Assembly (NCBI GenBank): GCA_030065095.1
Contig: JASJDP010000035.1
Location: 1-60,472, forward strand
Reading direction: 5' to 3'
Origin: Rhodobacter sp.
GTDB taxonomy: Bacteria; Pseudomonadota; Alphaproteobacteria; Rhodobacterales; Rhodobacteraceae
Length of the DNA stretch: 60,472 nt
Within the stretch, counting starts at the first letter, position 1; every line of letters begins with the position of its first letter. A model generated the notes under the pieces. That model ran no database searches and was not told the origin of the DNA. It was given only the letters and a program-made list of their open reading frames with translations. The translations under genes and the position numbers were made by a program. Shown here in pieces: positions 60,012-60,472 of this stretch.

Positions 60012-60071
60012 CGCTGGCATTCGGTGTCTTGCAAAGGCTCTAAATTGAGGCTTTTGCAGCCGTGATGGCCG

Positions 60072-60472
60072 TCACGACACGCGGCGCATCCGAGCCTGCG
60101 ACGCCAGGATATCGGCGAGCTTTTGCCCGGCCACCGACACGCCAAGATGCTGCCGGAACGCCTCGAACGCCGCGTCGGCCTGACGCTGGCGACGGGCGGG
60201 ATCGGCCAGCAGCCTCCCGCACGCCCTCACCCAGTCGGCCTCGTCATTGCTGATCACCCCGGTGGCGGGCGTGAAAAAGGCCGGATGTTCGCCCGCGGCC
60301 GAGCCCAGGACCGGTACCTTGCGGTCGAGATAGGCCAGCACCTTGCCGAAGGATTTGCCGCGGGCAAAGGGCGCGGCCTCGCAGAGCGGCGCCAGCCCGA
60401 TGGCCACATCGTCGAACGAGGCCAGATAGGCGGGGTACGCCATGGCCGGAGGCCCGAGGCCGCGAACATCGC
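60072..60472 (-). CDS. GT4-like glycosyltransferase, 5' truncated by the window end
   Basis: The frame is open to the window edge (RGLGPPAMAYPAYLASFDDV before the first internal ATG), so the N-terminal part lies outside. The visible 130 or so residues have IGLAPLCEAAPFARGKSFGK, a donor-side GT4-like segment in which SFGKVLAYLD replaces the usual ExP loop, then GVISNDEADWVRACGRLLAD and a C-terminal helix. No hairpin with T-run follows; a weak imperfect one lies at about 60030-60060. It probably belongs to the same polysaccharide locus beyond the window. Confidence 0.75.
   Translation of the reverse strand, partial: DVRGLGPPAMAYPAYLASFDDVAIGLAPLCEAAPFARGKSFGKVLAYLDRKVPVLGSAAGEHPAFFTPATGVISNDEADWVRACGRLLADPARRQRQADAAFEAFRQHLGVSVAGQKLADILASQARMRRVS

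Noticed and set aside
60030-60062. Terminator for the partial glycosyltransferase
   Set aside because: The stem has mismatches and there is no T-run on the minus strand.
2-60472. Possibility that the window is a complete circular plasmid
   Set aside because: The left end is inside a plus-strand gene and the right end inside a minus-strand gene; the two do not join into one frame.
2-60472. CRISPR arrays, rRNA, tRNA, transposases
   Set aside because: No regularly spaced repeats with spacers other than the three iterons and the carrier repeats, and no recognisable RNA gene or IS element, was seen.

Overview
The window is high-GC DNA that reads as an extrachromosomal replicon of an alphaproteobacterium, most likely of the Rhodobacteraceae (roseobacter) group. 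The reasons are the replicon module (parB and parA divergent from an RPA-family repA, with iterons and a DnaA box between them), an XrtD-type exosortase fused to an EpsI domain, a gene-transfer-agent-type spike base protein, and CtrA-like TTAA-N7-(T/C)TAA sites. Both ends cut through genes (a G8-domain protein on the left, a glycosyltransferase on the right), so this is a segment of a larger molecule. I saw no rRNA, tRNA, transposase or CRISPR array.

Layout. 2-3322: C-terminal part of a large secreted-type G8 protein, then a terminator. 3372-7080: replication and partition (palindrome that may be parS, parB, parA, 356-bp origin, repA). 7119-17793: polysaccharide assembly I (a Wzy/ligase-like polymerase carrying a carrier-protein-like domain, three sulfotransferases, exosortase XrtD, two GT2 glycosyltransferases, a Wzx-like flippase and a GH99/WbsX-like protein). 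17878-21500: three coupled genes for a tail-spike-like module, the middle one frameshifted. 21510-33459: a one-module PKS and a one-module NRPS on the minus strand, with an SGNH-hydrolase-like gene between them. 33717-46663: sugar tailoring (GT4, GMC oxidoreductase, CgeB-like GT, SDR epimerase, dioxygenase, CDP-sugar genes, phosphopantetheinyl transferase, GT2, sulfotransferase, 2OG oxygenase). 46698-48233: spike base protein and a GT4 enzyme, divergent. 48413-57175: a tightly overlapping five-gene operon (TauD/SyrP-like dioxygenase; adenylation domain with three carrier domains and a membrane acyltransferase; asparagine-synthase-like protein; beta-helix protein; acyltransferase 3). 57172-60472: galE, sulfotransferase, GT61 and a partial glycosyltransferase on the minus strand.

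My reading is that the region builds a sulfated surface polysaccharide (sugar activation, glycosyltransferases, flippase, polymerase, five sulfotransferases) and couples it to thiotemplate chemistry. Carrier domains occur in the PKS, the NRPS and, three times, in the acyltransferase fusion. A degenerate carrier-like domain sits inside the polymerase itself, and a local Sfp-type enzyme could activate the functional carriers. The most novel proposal is an acyl or aminoacyl decoration machine in which an adenylated acid is loaded on tandem carriers and handed to a membrane acyltransferase in the same polypeptide. Family calls rest on motifs seen by eye; the decoration model is inference.
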